Part shown: positions 24,801 to 35,802 of the stretch, in pieces
Numbering within the stretch: the first letter of the stretch is position 1
Layout of the letters: every line of letters starts with the position of its first letter
Assembly (NCBI GenBank): GCA_029204225.1
Contig: MU832175.1
Location: 1-64,000 of the forward strand
Length of the DNA stretch: 64,000 nt
Direction: 5' to 3'
Source: Diphasiastrum complanatum
Lineage: Eukaryota; Streptophyta; Lycopodiopsida; Lycopodiales; Lycopodiaceae
Notes under the pieces: generated by a model
Seen by the model: only the letters and a program-made list of their open reading frames with translations
What the model was told of the DNA's origin: nothing
The model's database searches: none
Translations under genes and position numbers: made by a program

Positions 24801-25838
24801 AATCCCCTTGATTGTACACTCACCATCATTTGCGGTATAGATTACCTTCCTATCACCATCAAATGCCATTAAAGATGAAAAATACTCTTTATGATATGTC
24901 ATATGAGAAGTGGCTCCACTATCAATCCACCAAGGATCAATGTCTCCATGATTAGCCAACAAGCAAGATGACATAACAAAAGCATCATTTGAAAGAAGCT
25001 CATCCCCACCCTCATCAATAGTTAGATTGGTTTGCTTTTCCCCTTGATCCCTCTTTTTCTTGAAACAATCACTAGCAAAATGCCCTTTGACTCCACAATA
25101 GAAACATTTTAGCTTAGATCTATCCTTCTTTTTGCCAAAAGTAGAGTGCTCACCTTGGTCTTGCCCTTTAGACCAATTGCTTTTACCTTTGCCCTTGAAC
25201 TTGCCTTTAGAGAACATTGCCTCCTCTTCTCCTCCTTGAGATGTAGAAGATGCTCCCACTCTTGCTTGCAACCTGAATTCTTCAGCCAACAAGACCTCTT
25301 GCAAGTCTCCAACACTTGGTAAACATTTTTGGATAGCATAACTTTGAACAAGATTAGCATGATCATCCAACAAGCCATTGAGAATCACTTGAACAAGCTC
25401 CTCATTATTTATGCCATCATTAATGCATGCTAACTCATCATTCAATGCTTTAACTCTCAAAACAAAAGCATGTCCACTCTCACTCTTCTTTTGCATACAA
25501 GAAAAGATTTGCCTTCTTAAAGTCAACACTCTAGAAGTAGACTTGGATTCATAAACCTTCTTCAAGGCTTCCCAAGCTTCACTAGATGATGTGCACTTAC
25601 CAACCTCTTTGATAAGCTCATTTGTCACATTCATCTTGATCATGTGAAGGGCTTTCTTTGCCCTCTTGTCATACCTCAATTGTTCTTGAGGTGCCAAAGG
25701 TCTCTCCTCCACACCTACAACAATATCCATCAACTCATTCATCTCAAGCAAAGACTCCATCCTTACTTTCCAAGTAGAATAGTTGAGGGAGGTAAGCCTA
25801 TCATTGCTTTCCAACATGTAGCCTCCATTTGTAGCCAT
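21888..25838 (-). CDS. Gag-Pol polyprotein, Ty1/copia (copy A)
   Basis: 1316 residues in one frame, encoding all proteins for reverse transcription and integration. Order: UBN2 gag (about 20-200), zinc knuckle CFYCGVKGHFASDC (245-258), aspartic protease WWIDSGATSHMT (D306), GAG-pre-integrase/HHCC zinc (H440-C476 region, VWHKRMGH ... CEECALSK), integrase core with D503 (HSDIHG), D565 (RSDNGGEY) and E601 (VAERKNR). Then RT with DYEETFAPVAKM, LDISNAFLNGD and YVDD (992-995), and RNase H with SDSDFAGD, SSSEAEYKAL and CDNLSAQSL. All catalytic residues are present. It differs from copy B at two residues seen by eye (S121/N, T342/A). Start chosen as first Met, directly before conserved gag. Confidence 0.97.
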   Translation of the reverse strand: MATNGGYMLESNDRLTSLNYSTWKVRMESLLEMNELMDIVVGVEERPLAPQEQLRYDKRAKKALHMIKMNVTNELIKEVGKCTSSSEAWEALKKVYESKSTSRVLTLRRQIFSCMQKKSESGHAFVLRVKALNDELACINDGINNEELVQVILNGLLDDHANLVQSYAIQKCLPSVGDLQEVLLAEEFRLQARVGASSTSQGGEEEAMFSKGKFKGKGKSNWSKGQDQGEHSTFGKKKDRSKLKCFYCGVKGHFASDCFKKKRDQGEKQTNLTIDEGGDELLSNDAFVMSSCLLANHGDIDPWWIDSGATSHMTYHKEYFSSLMAFDGDRKVIYTANDGECTIKGIGTIPISLSTNRNIELKDVLLIPSITKNLLSVSQMLDKGFKVEFDGDACLIKKGCSIIAKGKRQGKLFKLDACVVANQVGCMANEQMSIQEVWHKRMGHLNYKALEVIAKKEVVRGLPKSLTCLNHVCEECALSKSHRLPYTRSISRSKMPFSLLHSDIHGVTTISNGGAKMYVTFIDDFSRFCWVYLLKSKDEVFDVFVKFKVAIETQFTTKIKCLRSDNGGEYISNKFKAFCDEHGIKREYTCPRTPQQNGVAERKNRTLCESAKAMRLNANLPKPFWSDALLCANFLCNRWPSVVLEGKTPFEALFGTKPNVKFLRTFGCICYFNITLDDRTKEDPSSRKGIFVGYSEVSKAYRIYVPSIKKVFTSRDVIFDEGNIPKVVSSDDGVVATNVLDDNGVDDTLDVDVEEASSSQIPRRTPRHKVKPSRLTYDGKGKQVVDGSNYAFLTSFDVPSCVDEARQEEEWIQAMDLEFEALMKNNTWRLVELPKGKSAIGCKWIFKVKTNQDGSINKLKARLVAKGYAQEHGIDYEETFAPVAKMVSIRVIISLATLYGWDLWQLDISNAFLNGDLEEEVYMEQPESYVSHSKPNHVCFLQKSLYGLKQAPRSWYARLNSFLLSQNFTMSEYDHSLYFRISANDVTILLIYVDDIILSGGNKEDIEDIKKALKKEFEVHDLGLLSYILGIEVIRTSQITFISQEKYAISILNRFHMVDANPIDTPMESHVKLTIRGNERSFEDITLYRKLIGSLIYLTITRPDLSYCVGRLSQFMQDPSIEHWKLGKRILRYISGTKDFGIVYRGSSPNLFGFSDSDFAGDLMDRKSINAHAIFIGDGAISWMSKKQATISLSSSEAEYKALTSCTKEMVWIKRMIMELHLLDFSESPIIFCDNLSAQSLASNPVFHARSKHIEVAYHFVREQVLAKEIKLEHVPSKECVADIFTKALGKDLFFKHRTSLGVLSKSMLKLVEEGV

Positions 25839-26435
25839 GTTGCAATGATTGATCTCTGATCTTTGACCTGTTCCAATGCACTAAGCACTCTCTTGAATCA
25901 ACAAATGAAACACAAGAAGAAATCACAAAGATTTGGAACCTAAAACCTTACTTTTTCTCTCTTTTCCTCACTTTTTCCTCAATTTTAGCCACTAGTTTTA
26001 TGATTTCTTGATCAAACCAAGACCAAACCTCAATATACTTGCTTTTCCCTCACTCCTAAGATTGAAATACACTCTTGAATCATTCAGCAAACTGAAAATC
26101 AGAGGGTTACATCAATTTTGAAGTTTTTGACATGAAGAAGCAAGAAATTGAATCAAAAAACTATATGCTAGAATGGAAAACTAATAGGATCTTGTTGGAT
26201 CTTGCATCTCCCTCTTTCCAAAACAAATTTTGTCTTCTTATTCTGATAAGTACAGAGGGAATTCGCCCTACTTCAATTGAAATGCATACAAATGATGTTT
26301 TGATCACAAAGATCCAATTTCTACACATAAATCAACAAGATTTTTAGCTAGAAACTTGATTGGAATGCTACAAAAGCAAACTCGCCCACAAATCTCTTCT
26401 AAATCTGGCAAAACCTGCACATTTGGCCGCCTAAT

Positions 26436-26447
26436 GCTCTGATACCA
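26436..26447 (-). other. Primer-binding site of copia copy A
   Basis: GCTCTGATACCA on the plus strand is the complement of TGGTATCAGAGC, matching the tRNA-iMet 3' end, and is directly adjacent to the 5' LTR. Confidence 0.95.
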
Positions 26448-27100
26448 TGTGAAAAACTCAGATCCAAAAGATGCTAAAGTTTCATAAAGATCTTGGCCAT
26501 GGAAGTTATGCACATCTAGATTGAAAAAATGATAGAAATTGTGATGTTAAGCATACTAAACATCAACTAAACATCAAGATCTGATCATAAGCTTCCACAA
26601 ACAGAAACTTGCTGTCCCTGTCCGTACTTCAGAGCCTACAACCTGCATTTCACACGTGTGAAGCCATAGCAACAAAGAAATCACAATTCTAGTGGCTAGA
26701 ATGCAAGATATGAACAAAAAAGTGAGAGAGAAGAAGATGGATCTTCAAAGAGCATAACATTCATTCAATAGAATGAAAATGAGATGTGTACATACTCGTG
26801 GAGATAGCTATTTATAGCAGCCATAGTGCCTCTTGGCCACTTGTCTTATGATAGGCTAAAATTGGGGTCCAATAGGATTCACCCATCTACCTAGAAATTT
26901 GGTCAAATAGGAATGCACCAAATTATGAGCCAATAGAAGAGCTCCACACTCGACCTCCTCTAATTAATGTGACCTCAAAAGTAGTGTACACATACTTTGG
27001 GCCTCTACATACATGTATGAACCTATCTCTAACTTTTATTTGGCCATAGGCCTACAAAATCTCAAGTTAGGAAAATACTACTAGTTGACAATTTTTCACA
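26448..27100 (-). repeat. 5' LTR of copia copy A
   Basis: 653 bp, identical by eye to the LTR at 21240-21892. Its minus-strand TATAAATAG box near 26813 would drive the element's RNA. The CACACGTGTG palindrome at 26649-26662 lies downstream of the expected start. Confidence 0.96.
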
Positions 27101-29462
27101 TTTACTAGATATACCTGGATGTATCTATTTTCTTCAAAGGCAATGGTTTTTGATCACTTCCTAATCTTCAAAGCTTATGTTGAGCAACAATTTTCTTTTA
27201 AAGTTAAAGCTTTAAGATGTGGAGGAGGTGAATACATCTCCAACAAGTTTCATGAGTACTGTGAAGTGAAGGAATAAAAAGAGAGTTTTCTTGTGCTTAT
27301 TCTCCATCTCAAAATGGAGTAGCTGAGAGGAAAAACAAATCTTTATGTGAATGTGCTAAAGCAATTCGAGCTTCTTTGCCTATTGATTATTGGGGTGAAG
27401 CTATAAATTGTGCAAACTATTTGTGCAATAGATTACCTCACAATGCACTTGCTGGAAAATCACCTTTTGAAGTCTTGTTTAAGAAAAAGCTTAAGGTAGA
27501 TCACCTTAGAGTTTTTGGTTGTGCTTGCTTTGTTAATGTGCCCTTGGAAACAAGGAAAAGAGATGATCCTAATTCTATTAAAGGGATCATGGTTGGATAT
27601 GCATCCAACAAGAAAGCTTACAGAATATATGTTCCCTCTACCTCAACTACAATTGAGAGTAGAGATGTTATATTCCATGAAGATCAAAAATACATTCTTG
27701 AGGAGGTCGAGTTCAAATATTCTCACAAAGATACTCCAATCATCACCCTTGAAGATTATCATGGAGAGATGGGGCCGAGAATTGAGGAGGAGTCACCTCA
27801 AATCTTTTCACCAAGGAGATCTCAAAGAGAAAGATCCAAGCCTAGAAGGCTTACCTATGAAGATAGAGGCAAGCAAGTTGAAATCAACTCCACTAATTAT
27901 GCCTATTTTATTTCTCATGAGGAGTTGAAGGATGTATATGATGCACTAAACTCGAAGGAATGGTACCTTGCCATGAAGGAGGAATATGAAGCTTTGATGG
28001 CCAATAAGACATGGGAGCTTGTGGATCTTCCATCCAACAAGCACATCATTGGTTGCAAGTGGGTTTTTTGAGTCAAGTATAATCAAGATGGCACAATCAA
28101 CAAGTACAAGGCTAGGCTTTGTGCTAAAGGTTTTGCTCAAGTTCATGGACTTGATTATGAGGAGACCTTTGCTCTAGTTGCAAAGATGGTATCAATTAGA
28201 ATCATAATTTCTCTTGCTTGTTTTTTCAATTGGCAAGTTCTTCAACTAGATGTCTCTAATGCATTTCTAACTGGGTATCTAGAAGAAGAGATTTACATGG
28301 ATCAGCCTATTGGGTTCATCCATGATAAAGAAAAAGCTTGCTTGCTCTTCAAAAGTTTATATGGATTGAAGCAAGCTCCAAGGTCATGGTATTCTCAACT
28401 TAACACCTTTCTTGGGTCACTAGGATCTAATCTTAGTAACTATGATCCTTCCTTATATGTCAAGTTTTTTGATAAAGATATTGCCATTCTTCTTATTTAT
28501 GTTGATGATATCATTCTGACAGGAAGTAGTATCAAGTTAGTTGAGGAAACCAAGATTGCACTTGGAAAAGAGTTCAAGATGCAAGATCTTGGAAAAACTC
28601 ACTATATTCTAGGATTAGAGATTGACTTTCTTACAGATAAAGCTTTTGTATGTCAATCCAAGTATGCTCTTTCAATGTTAAAGAAGTTCAATATGTTGAA
28701 TTGTAAGAGTATAGAAACACCTATGGAGCAAAATGTAAAGGATTCTAACAAAGGTGATGAAAGATTCTTCGTGGACATCACACTTTTTAGAAGTCTTATA
28801 GGCTACTTAATTTGGCTCACAATAACTAGACCTAACATAAGCTTTAGTGTTCATAAGTTGAGCCAGGCTATGTAAAATCCTACTATCTATCATTGGAAAA
28901 TGGCCAAGAGAGTGCTTAGATATATATCTTCAACTTTTGATTTTGGTTTATTGTATAAAGTGAAGATCTTTCTATTATTGGTTATTCTGACTCGGATTTT
29001 GCAAGTGATAGAGCAGATCGAAAATCTACAAGTGCTTATGTCATATATCTTGGACGAAACTTGATATCTTGGCTTTCCAAAAAGCAAGATATTGTATCAC
29101 TCTCATCATGCGAAGCTAAGTACAAGGCACTCACTACAACAACAAAGGAAGTGCTTTGGATCAAGAGGTTACTAGTGGAACTAAAGATAATCCTGGAAGA
29201 GGATCTACCTATGATCATGTGTGACAACATTTCAGCCCAAGCCCTTGCCAACAACCCGATATTCCATGCAAGGAGCAAGCATATCGAAATTGCACATCAC
29301 TTCATGAGAGAGAAGCTCATTGGAGGGGAAATCAATTTGGAGCACATCGACACATCATCTTGCATTGTTGATATGCTCAACAAACCTTTGAGCAAAAGTT
29401 CCTTCATCAAGCATAGAGCCAATCTTGGAGTTATACCAAGATCCATGTTCAAATCAATATAG
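27101..29462 (+). pseudogene. Copia integrase, RT, RNase H (middle element, second half)
   Basis: Continues the host integrase after the insertion: RYTWMYLF, FKVKALRCGGGEYISNKF (the SD before GGEY is lost), a frameshift near 27270, then NGVAERKNKSLCE. The stretch 27376-28071 gives DYWGEAINCANYLCNRLPHN to NKHIIGCKWVF then TGA. RT resumes at 28186 with LDVSNAFLTGYLEE, LYGLKQAPRSWY and YVDD near 28500. A TAA follows KLSQAM. RNase H at 29061-29462 keeps SSCEAKYKALT, CDNISAQALANNP and HARSKHIEIAHHF. There are multiple stops and shifts. Confidence 0.88.
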
Positions 29463-29479
29463 ATTATTTTTAGGAGGAA

Positions 29480-30274
29480 TGTTAAAATTGGGAAAACAAA
29501 TCCATATTGATTTCTTGGCTTGCTACAAATGTTGTACCATGCAAGTATGTATCTTATAAATGCAAAATGCCAAGTTTGGCCCACATAGAAATCGAGATAC
29601 ATGGTTATGAATGTCTAGTTTGAAGAATACAACTTGCATATAGTTTGTAGACATAGAATTGGCAAATTCATGCTTGTAGAAACTCATGGCAATTCACATG
29701 CATTAATTGTAAGTGATCCATAGTGACATACAAGGCATGCACAAAGTGTAATGGACACATGCATGATGATTTGTACTTTGTTAGTTAGAACTAGTACACT
29801 TGTAAAAAGTTGGTAGAATTTCATGCGTGACAAGTGACAAATGTCACATAGACTCTAGATGTCACTTTAGTTGTCATTTTGGAATGGATAGATGTGGTTC
29901 TACCTCGAGCTACCTCAAACTCCATAAATATGTGTAGCTCTCCTCACAATCAATGATGAAGAACCAAAGTTTTGTAGCTATCTCATGCCATTTTGGATCT
30001 AAACTATTTTGCTTGTTACCTCTCTAGCTTTCTCTCTCTAACTCGTGTTGAAGCTAATGCTAATACACTAAAATCTTGTACTTTTGTTCATTCTTTGATT
30101 CATTGCTATCATAATCTGATGTTTAACATGCTAGATTGTGGTTAATCCATTTCTTCTGAACTAGTTTTTGTTAAACAATCTAGAATCAAATTACTATGCT
30201 AATCACAAAGCTTAATCAAGATCAATCATACTTGTGGACATTCCCCACACGTGTGAATTCTGAAAATTTTGTCA
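29480..30274 (+). repeat. 3' LTR of the middle copia element
   Basis: Starts TGTTAAAATTGGG after the purine-rich AGGAGGAA. Its first ~130 bp match the 5' remnant at 19872-20003. A TATA-like CCATAAATATG lies near 29922 and CACACGTGTG at 30246-30255. The right boundary is inferred. Confidence 0.65.
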
Positions 30275-30464
30275 TGAAATCGGAACTGATCAAGATTATA
30301 ATCCTATTTTGAGTTTTGATCTAGAAAAGATCCAATCTACATATGCAAGAAACTCGATTTTGGTGTAGAATCCAATCTAGCATGCTCTAGCATTGATATC
30401 TTCTCCAAATAACTGATAGATGTGAATGCTTCCTTCATAACCTAAAACACAAGATTTGATACCA
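30275..30464 (-). mobile_element. Leader of the outermost copia (PBS-proximal part)
   Basis: Contains TTTTGATC-AGAAAAGATCCAA, ACTCGATT and CTAGCATGCT in the same order as the leader of copy A (26,290-26,370). It ends with GATTTGATACCA (30453-30464), a mutated complement of the iMet primer-binding site next to the LTR. Confidence 0.65.
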
Positions 30465-31111
30465 TGTGAATAATCTCAGATCATTAAGATCCAAAATACC
30501 CCTTTGATCTTTGGTTAGACAGACAAGCAATTCACCAATCTTGCCAATGTAGAAAAACCAACATCTACACTATGAATGAGATGCAAACTCTAATAGATCT
30601 TTGGTCAAACATTAATCAAAACATAAAATCATGTTGTTTTCTGTACAAAAATATTAAGCTATTGTATTTCACATGTGTGGATCTAAAAATAACATTTAAT
30701 AAGCATTCTACACATAGAATTGCAAGATATCACAAGTATAGTGCACCAATGGATAGTAGAACCCAAGAGAACCATGTATAAGCATGAATGAGATAAGAGA
30801 GAGATAATGTCTTCTCTTCCCATGAGTTACATCCTTTTATATTAGGTCCAAACCTAAATTCAAACTTTGGTTTTCCTCCATAATGAAAACCCTACTATTT
30901 TTGTGACTAGATTCAATGTATCTACTACTCAAATTGAATTCCTCCAAAACTCGTGTTATATAGTTTACCACACTTTTAAAAAGTGTTTATTCAAATGCCT
31001 TAAGAATAATATAACTTTGAAAAGTCAGACTCTAAGTCTAATATGAAAATTGGCCTCAATTACCAAATATACAAATATGACCAAAATAACAAAACTAGTT
31101 GAATTCTTTCA
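30465..31111 (-). repeat. 5' LTR of the outermost copia
   Basis: About 647 bp, starting TGTGAATAATCTCAGATC (compare copy A TGTGAAAAACTCAGATC) and ending near ACTAGTTGAATTCTTTCA (copy A ACTAGTTGACAATTTTTCACA). Length is close to the 653 bp of copies A and B, so it is a diverged family member. Its outer end truncates the H3-like remnant. Confidence 0.65.
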
Positions 31112-31456
31112 TAGCAACTGGCCTACGAGATCCAGATTTTGTAGGGACAGACTGCTTCCTCTTCATGCTTGAGGTGGTGGGGACATCTGTTCTATCCAAA
31201 GGCAAATCTTTGGAGGTGTTGGCATTATCCAGATGGAGATTTGAAGAACGCTCCCAAAATCTTTTCAGAATTACAACATCCTTAGGCTTGATGGTAAAAT
31301 GTTTACCATGCATGGCCAGAAGAATGGAATTCTAAGAAAACTGGGACAGATAGTCCTCTATAGTACCTTGCAAGGCTGTAATAGTGAATCTAATATGAAG
31401 CCCAAGCGAATGGTGACATTTCTCACAAATTGGCCGCAGGGAGCTTTTGGGATGAC
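31112..31456 (-). pseudogene. Histone H3-like remnant with basic C-terminal extension (copy 2)
   Basis: Reading leftwards from 31456: VIPKAPCGQFVRNVTIRLG (H3 helix N/1 region, compare LLIPK...F.R.VR.VT). A one-base frame change is followed by IRFTITALQGTIEDYLSQFS (helix 2), a stop, then NSILLAMHGKHFTIKPKD and VVILKRFW (loop 2 and helix 3; canonical H3 has AIHAKRVTIMPKD). There is no stop at the usual H3 end. It continues about 45 residues to MKRKQSVPTKSGSRR, matching KRKQSRPVRSGTR after the H3-like module at 37 kb. The copia LTR cuts it there. No N-terminal tail was found. Confidence 0.7.
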
Positions 31457-33446
31457 ACCTATTGTCTATTGCAATATTATTATGACCATAATAATCTATA
31501 AATATTTGAAAAGAAAATTCTTTTCTTAATCAAGATAGTGCATGAGGTGAAGAATACATAGGTGGCTGGGTATGATATAATGCAACTTCAGAGAGCAATA
31601 CGACATCTGCTTTGGGACCCAAAAATAGGTTGAGTATTATGTTGCATAATTCGTATAGGTCACAATTGTAGAAAGCTATCACTAATTATTATCTCTTGAA
31701 ATCTAAATGGATCCATATAATTGCTTAACTACATCCAACTCTGAGGAAGATGGACTACTTGCCAATGCATGAGGTACAAAATGTGAAATATTGCCTACTT
31801 GTATTCATCATGTTGACAGAAGTTGAGTCTAAATTATAGTAATCAACAAAAAACCGTGTGACACAAAGACAAATAATGAAAATATTCTTTTTAATTTAGT
31901 AATTTGAGCCTAAATGTTTTATGGAGAGTATATAATTTTCTTTGTTCAAAATCTAAAGCTTTTCAACCGTTAATTTACAATATCAAAGTAGTTTTGTCAT
32001 AAGCATTTTCTTAAAATTGTATAACTTTTTGCTCTCCTCTCCTTTAAACACTTTTTAGATAAAAATTATTCAAATGTCACAAGAAATGTGCACACATAAG
32101 TGAACATCTACCACATCATCAACACATGTCCTCCATCATAGCTTTTCATGAATTAGATGATTAATCATCAAACATCATAAAGTCCAATTTATTTTGACTC
32201 TTTAGGGTCAACTTGTGGTTAGTGGAGACGAAACAATGTCTCAAAAAATGTCCCAAATAAAGCTGACTAGAAAAACAATTTTAAATTGGTCACTTTTTTA
32301 CAAAGTTAGAAATGTATCTTCATCTTATTGGAGTGATCAATTGAAAAAAAATCATTTTTCTTCTTATCATTTTTATTTAAAAAAGACTAGACAAACGAAA
32401 GAAAGTGCTCAGAAAAATATAGAACTACTAAGCACTAGGAAGACAATTATTATTTTCATGATTTTGTTATATATGGAACTAATGGTTGTAATACTTAGAC
32501 ATGGTCAACATTTGAGAGATCCATCTATTCCATCACGTATCCCAATTATTTTTGTTTCATTATTTGATGCTTTGAAGAATACTTGATAAAATGACTTGTT
32601 TATATTTGAGAACTATTTGATGCTGCTTTCATTTATCTAGCCAATAATTGCACACATAGAATGAGCTAAGTTTACAACTAAAGAAATAACATGTCATATG
32701 AGCCTCATTGAGTACTAAAGGAAAAATTATGTTACTACCAAGTGCTATGTATCTATTCTTTTATCAGTCTACACCATGTGAAAAACTTAGGATGATGGAC
32801 AATGACCAATATTTGAATTTTTTGGGAAGTCACCTCACGAGACTTAGACATGAGGACTTTTCATGTTCTTTTAACATCGCTAAGAAGAATCGAAGTTTTT
32901 TTTCTACGTACATAGCCCTTATTTTGGAAATAAAAATTTGATAATCATGGTGAAAATGTCTTGTGCTATTGTTTCCCACTTCTTTGTCCATAAAACTTCT
33001 TAGACTTCCCTTGCCCACTTTTTTAAGTGCTTATGCAAGGGCTATTGTCCTTTTTGAGATTGTTGCTAGATTTTTCATATGCCTCAAAATAATCCGTACA
33101 AGTGGCAAAAATGCTTCATGAACTGAGTTCAATAATACTGGAAAATTTCAATAGCCCTGTAATGAAGAGAGAATTACAATTCTAGTATTAAATGGGCTAG
33201 GTTGGCATTTTGTGTATGTAAGCTCAATGAGTTATAGTAGGAAATAGATTCATAGCCATGCCAATATAAAATAACAATTTTGGTAGTAGCAAGTTTTGAA
33301 TGTGAAGACAAAAAAAGTTGAAGAAATAGGTGATTGGCTTACAGAGTTGACTTTGGCATGGGCCAATTATAAGCTCCTATTTCTATAAAAGAGTGAGCAT
33401 TTTGTAACATACATCACCATTATTCTAGTGCAGGTTTGAGGCTTTG
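31457..33446. other. AT-rich DNA, no recognised gene
   Basis: Open frames at 32215-32586 (123 codons, Lys/Ser/Tyr-rich) and 32708-32941 show no known motif or coding-like composition and are not called. A TATAAAAGAG motif near 33385 precedes the microsatellite. Confidence 0.5.
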
Positions 33447-33459
33447 CTCTTCTTCTTCT

Positions 33460-33529
<70 letters not shown>
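33447..33529. repeat. Compound microsatellite (CTT)n-(TC)n-(AC)n
   Basis: About 14 bp of CTT repeats, then TC to 33500, then AC to 33529. Confidence 0.95.
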
Positions 33530-33530
<1 letters not shown>

Positions 33531-35069
33531 ATTTCTCACCCTTCTACTACTATGTGCATTCGCCTATATGTATGGATGATTTTTGAAACCAAGCACTTTT
33601 AATTTATGAGATATGAAGTAGAATGTTGTTTTGGTTGCTTTGAGCATAGTTGTTTGTGGTTAGTTTTAGTGTACTTTATATTTTTATGTTCAAACTGTGA
33701 AATCATAGTATGAAAAATATGAACATCCCACCATAAACACCTATTTCTTGCAAAGCTTAAATCATGACTTGACCTCCTACCCCTTTGCATAGAATCATGT
33801 TAGTACGAAACAATTCACATGCTTCTTAGTGATGTGTGAGAAGAAAAAAAAAACCACAATATCATGTAACGATTTTTGATGTATATGCATAAATATTAGC
33901 AATGCAATGTCAAGTTTTCAAAGGGCATCCTTCTACAAAAAATGTGATAAACAATATGACAAAACCGAATGTGTACGGTGCACTGAAAGAGTGACCTAGT
34001 TGTGAGTATAAAAAACAATGCAACTCCATTCATCTCTCTCAGCAAGAACACACGCCACACCCGAGGAAGCAACACTAAAAGAAGAAGACATTTTACAATG
34101 CCCACCTTGACAAGATCAGCTTGTTTCCCACTTATTGGTAAATGGGTATGCAATATATCAAGGGAGCCAATAGCATCATTCCAGCTAACTTAGCCAAGTA
34201 ATAATATATCATCAGAGAAAGCAAAGCCACCATCTGGTGACAGCCCATTTATCATATGCTTGTCATTGAGAATTTCAAATAGTTTCCAATAGCCCAAAGA
34301 TTATTCTTCACAACAAAGATGATGGGAACCTCCCAAAGTGCAACCATGTTCAAACATGCATAGAGCTAGCCTTTGTGTTAAGTCCATGTCCTGAATATAG
34401 GATTCAGTATAATCCTAGACTTGGATACACGGTACTCCATTGCTCGAAATTATTGGTTACACCATGTCCCATAAAATATTAATAACCTTGTGAGGCCTAG
34501 ACACACTATTTGGAGTTAGTACATCGTTTAGGACAGTCTATGCATGTGTAGAGTAACAATAGCAATGGAATTTCTCATTTGGGAATTTTAGGCCTTGCAT
34601 GACTGCATGCATAGGATGGCCTTGGGTCTATTTATCCATTGGAAACTCTCCGTACTTCACCATTCTTTTGGTGATTCATTGCCAGGTTCTCTCACTCTAC
34701 TCTTGTTTCTTATTCCTTGGCTCAGGGGGTGAAGCTTCTTGAGATTGATCGGTTGTTTCTACTTGGTTGGGTGGTTTACTCCACGGTGTGTTCTCTTGTG
34801 TTTTGTCTTGTGAGAAGGATCCTGAGGAGCTCTCCCTTACACATTGCTACATGTCCTCTCCACACACACAAAAAACTTTTGTTCCTAGATCTGCTTTGTC
34901 ACTTTCAATTGCCATCTCACTCTCAAATAGAAAGAAATCTTTTGCAACTTCTCTATCCGACAAAGATGATTGCGCTCATCCGAAAAACATCATCTAGTAA
35001 ATCCAATATGTCTGATCGATGCCCCTCATCAACTTTTGAGTTCTCCATATGTACTCTGTCAAACTTTGG
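33530..35069. other. Intergenic DNA, no recognised gene
   Basis: Short open frames on both strands (for example 34717-35130) lack known domains. The last part merges into a dispersed repeat. Confidence 0.5.
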
Positions 35070-35210
35070 CAATAGATGGAAAATTAAAATCGGTGCTTGT
35101 GCATGCGCTAACATCACATTACAAGGATGATAATGGTTCAAAAATTGTAGAAGACTTATTACAAGCCTAATATCATTAACAACAATAACAAATCGACCTA
35201 ATTTGTTTAC
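35070..35210 (+). repeat. Dispersed repeat, second copy (see 5593-5731)
   Basis: AATAGATGGAAAAT ... CACATTACAAGGAT ... AAAAATTGTAGAAGA ... AATATCATTAACAACAATAA matches the minus strand of 5593-5731. Confidence 0.6.
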
Positions 35211-35399
35211 TTTTGTTTGGCTCTCGTTTCAAGAAGACACTCGAGAAGAAGCAACTATTATCCATATTGATGAGAATGGAATGCAAGAAAAGTACAAAAA
35301 TTCTAGCCAAGACAACTTTGGTGACGAAACTGATAAAAGGAAAAATCATGAATGATTCGCGAAAGATTTCGCAACACTCAAATTATTTCTGTTTGAGTT

Positions 35400-35774
35400 G
35401 GAGATCCTATTTGTAGGGAATATTCCTATATTCTAGGAGACTAGCTTTTTGGATTTTAGCCATATTCTAGAAGGTCAACTTTGGATAAGGATCAAGGATG
35501 GATCAAATGGATAGATCTGAGTGATATGGCAGTCTTCACACGTGTGAAGACCTGCTGAACTGTACCAGACACGTGGATGTACTTGATCCATAAAAGGATC
35601 ATCATTTTGCTAAGAAGATTGATGAGAATTTTGCATTCTACACTTTTGTAAGGTTTCTAGTCATTTGTCTTGTGACTTCTATGAATGATTGCTATCTAGG
35701 GTTATTGTACTTGTTGTTTCAGATGCAGGCCGTACTATGGATAGTACTCCACACGTGTGAGGCCGCTCTCACTA
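35400..35774 (+). repeat. LTR fragment, same family as the LTR at 44412
   Basis: Matches 44735-45104 with few differences over about 370 bp (GGGAATATTCCTATATTCTA, GATCAAGGATGGATCAAATG, CATAAAAGGATCATCATTTT). It is truncated at both ends relative to the longer copy. It carries TTCACACGTGTGAA at 35535-35548 and CACACGTGTG at 35750-35759. It lies in the same orientation as the 44-kb copy. Confidence 0.85.
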
Positions 35775-35802
35775 ATACGGTTTCACATGTGTGAAACCGT
35801 AT
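35775..35802. repeat. Perfect 28-bp inverted repeat
   Basis: Arms ATACGGTTTCACA and TGTGAAACCGTAT (13 bp each) around a TG centre. It begins exactly where similarity to the 44-kb LTR ends. Confidence 0.85.

Larger units (their letters stand above)
21240..27100 (-). mobile_element. Complete young Ty1/copia retrotransposon, copy A
   Basis: 5861 bp with 653-bp LTRs (21240-21892 and 26448-27100; TGTGAAAAA...CACA) that read identical to each other. A perfect 5-bp target duplication TTTAC lies at 21235-21239 and 27101-27105. The primer-binding site (complement of GCTCTGATACCA, 26436-26447) abuts the 5' LTR, and the polypurine tract GAAGAGGGAG (complement of 21893-21902) abuts the 3' LTR. One 1316-codon gag-pol frame is intact. 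All parts needed for autonomous transposition are visible. It is inserted in the integrase of the middle element. Confidence 0.97.
19872..30274 (+). mobile_element. Middle copia element of the nest, 5' deleted, split by a younger copia
   Basis: Begins with 132 bp of its 5' LTR (TGTTAAAATTGG..., 19872-20003), repeated with few changes at the 3' LTR start (29480). The element then jumps straight into the middle of gag. Left flank TGACA and right flank TGAAA (30275) match at 4 of 5 bases and are probably the target duplication. Coding runs 20004-21239 and 27101-29462, with the complete copia at 21240-27100 inserted in integrase. The right end at 30274 is inferred from a terminal CA and from resumption of the host leader. 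Confidence 0.72.

Noticed and set aside
32215-32586. 123-codon plus-strand frame, Lys/Ser/Tyr-rich
   Set aside because: AT-rich composition alone explains it. A comparison with organelle genes suggested nothing definite.
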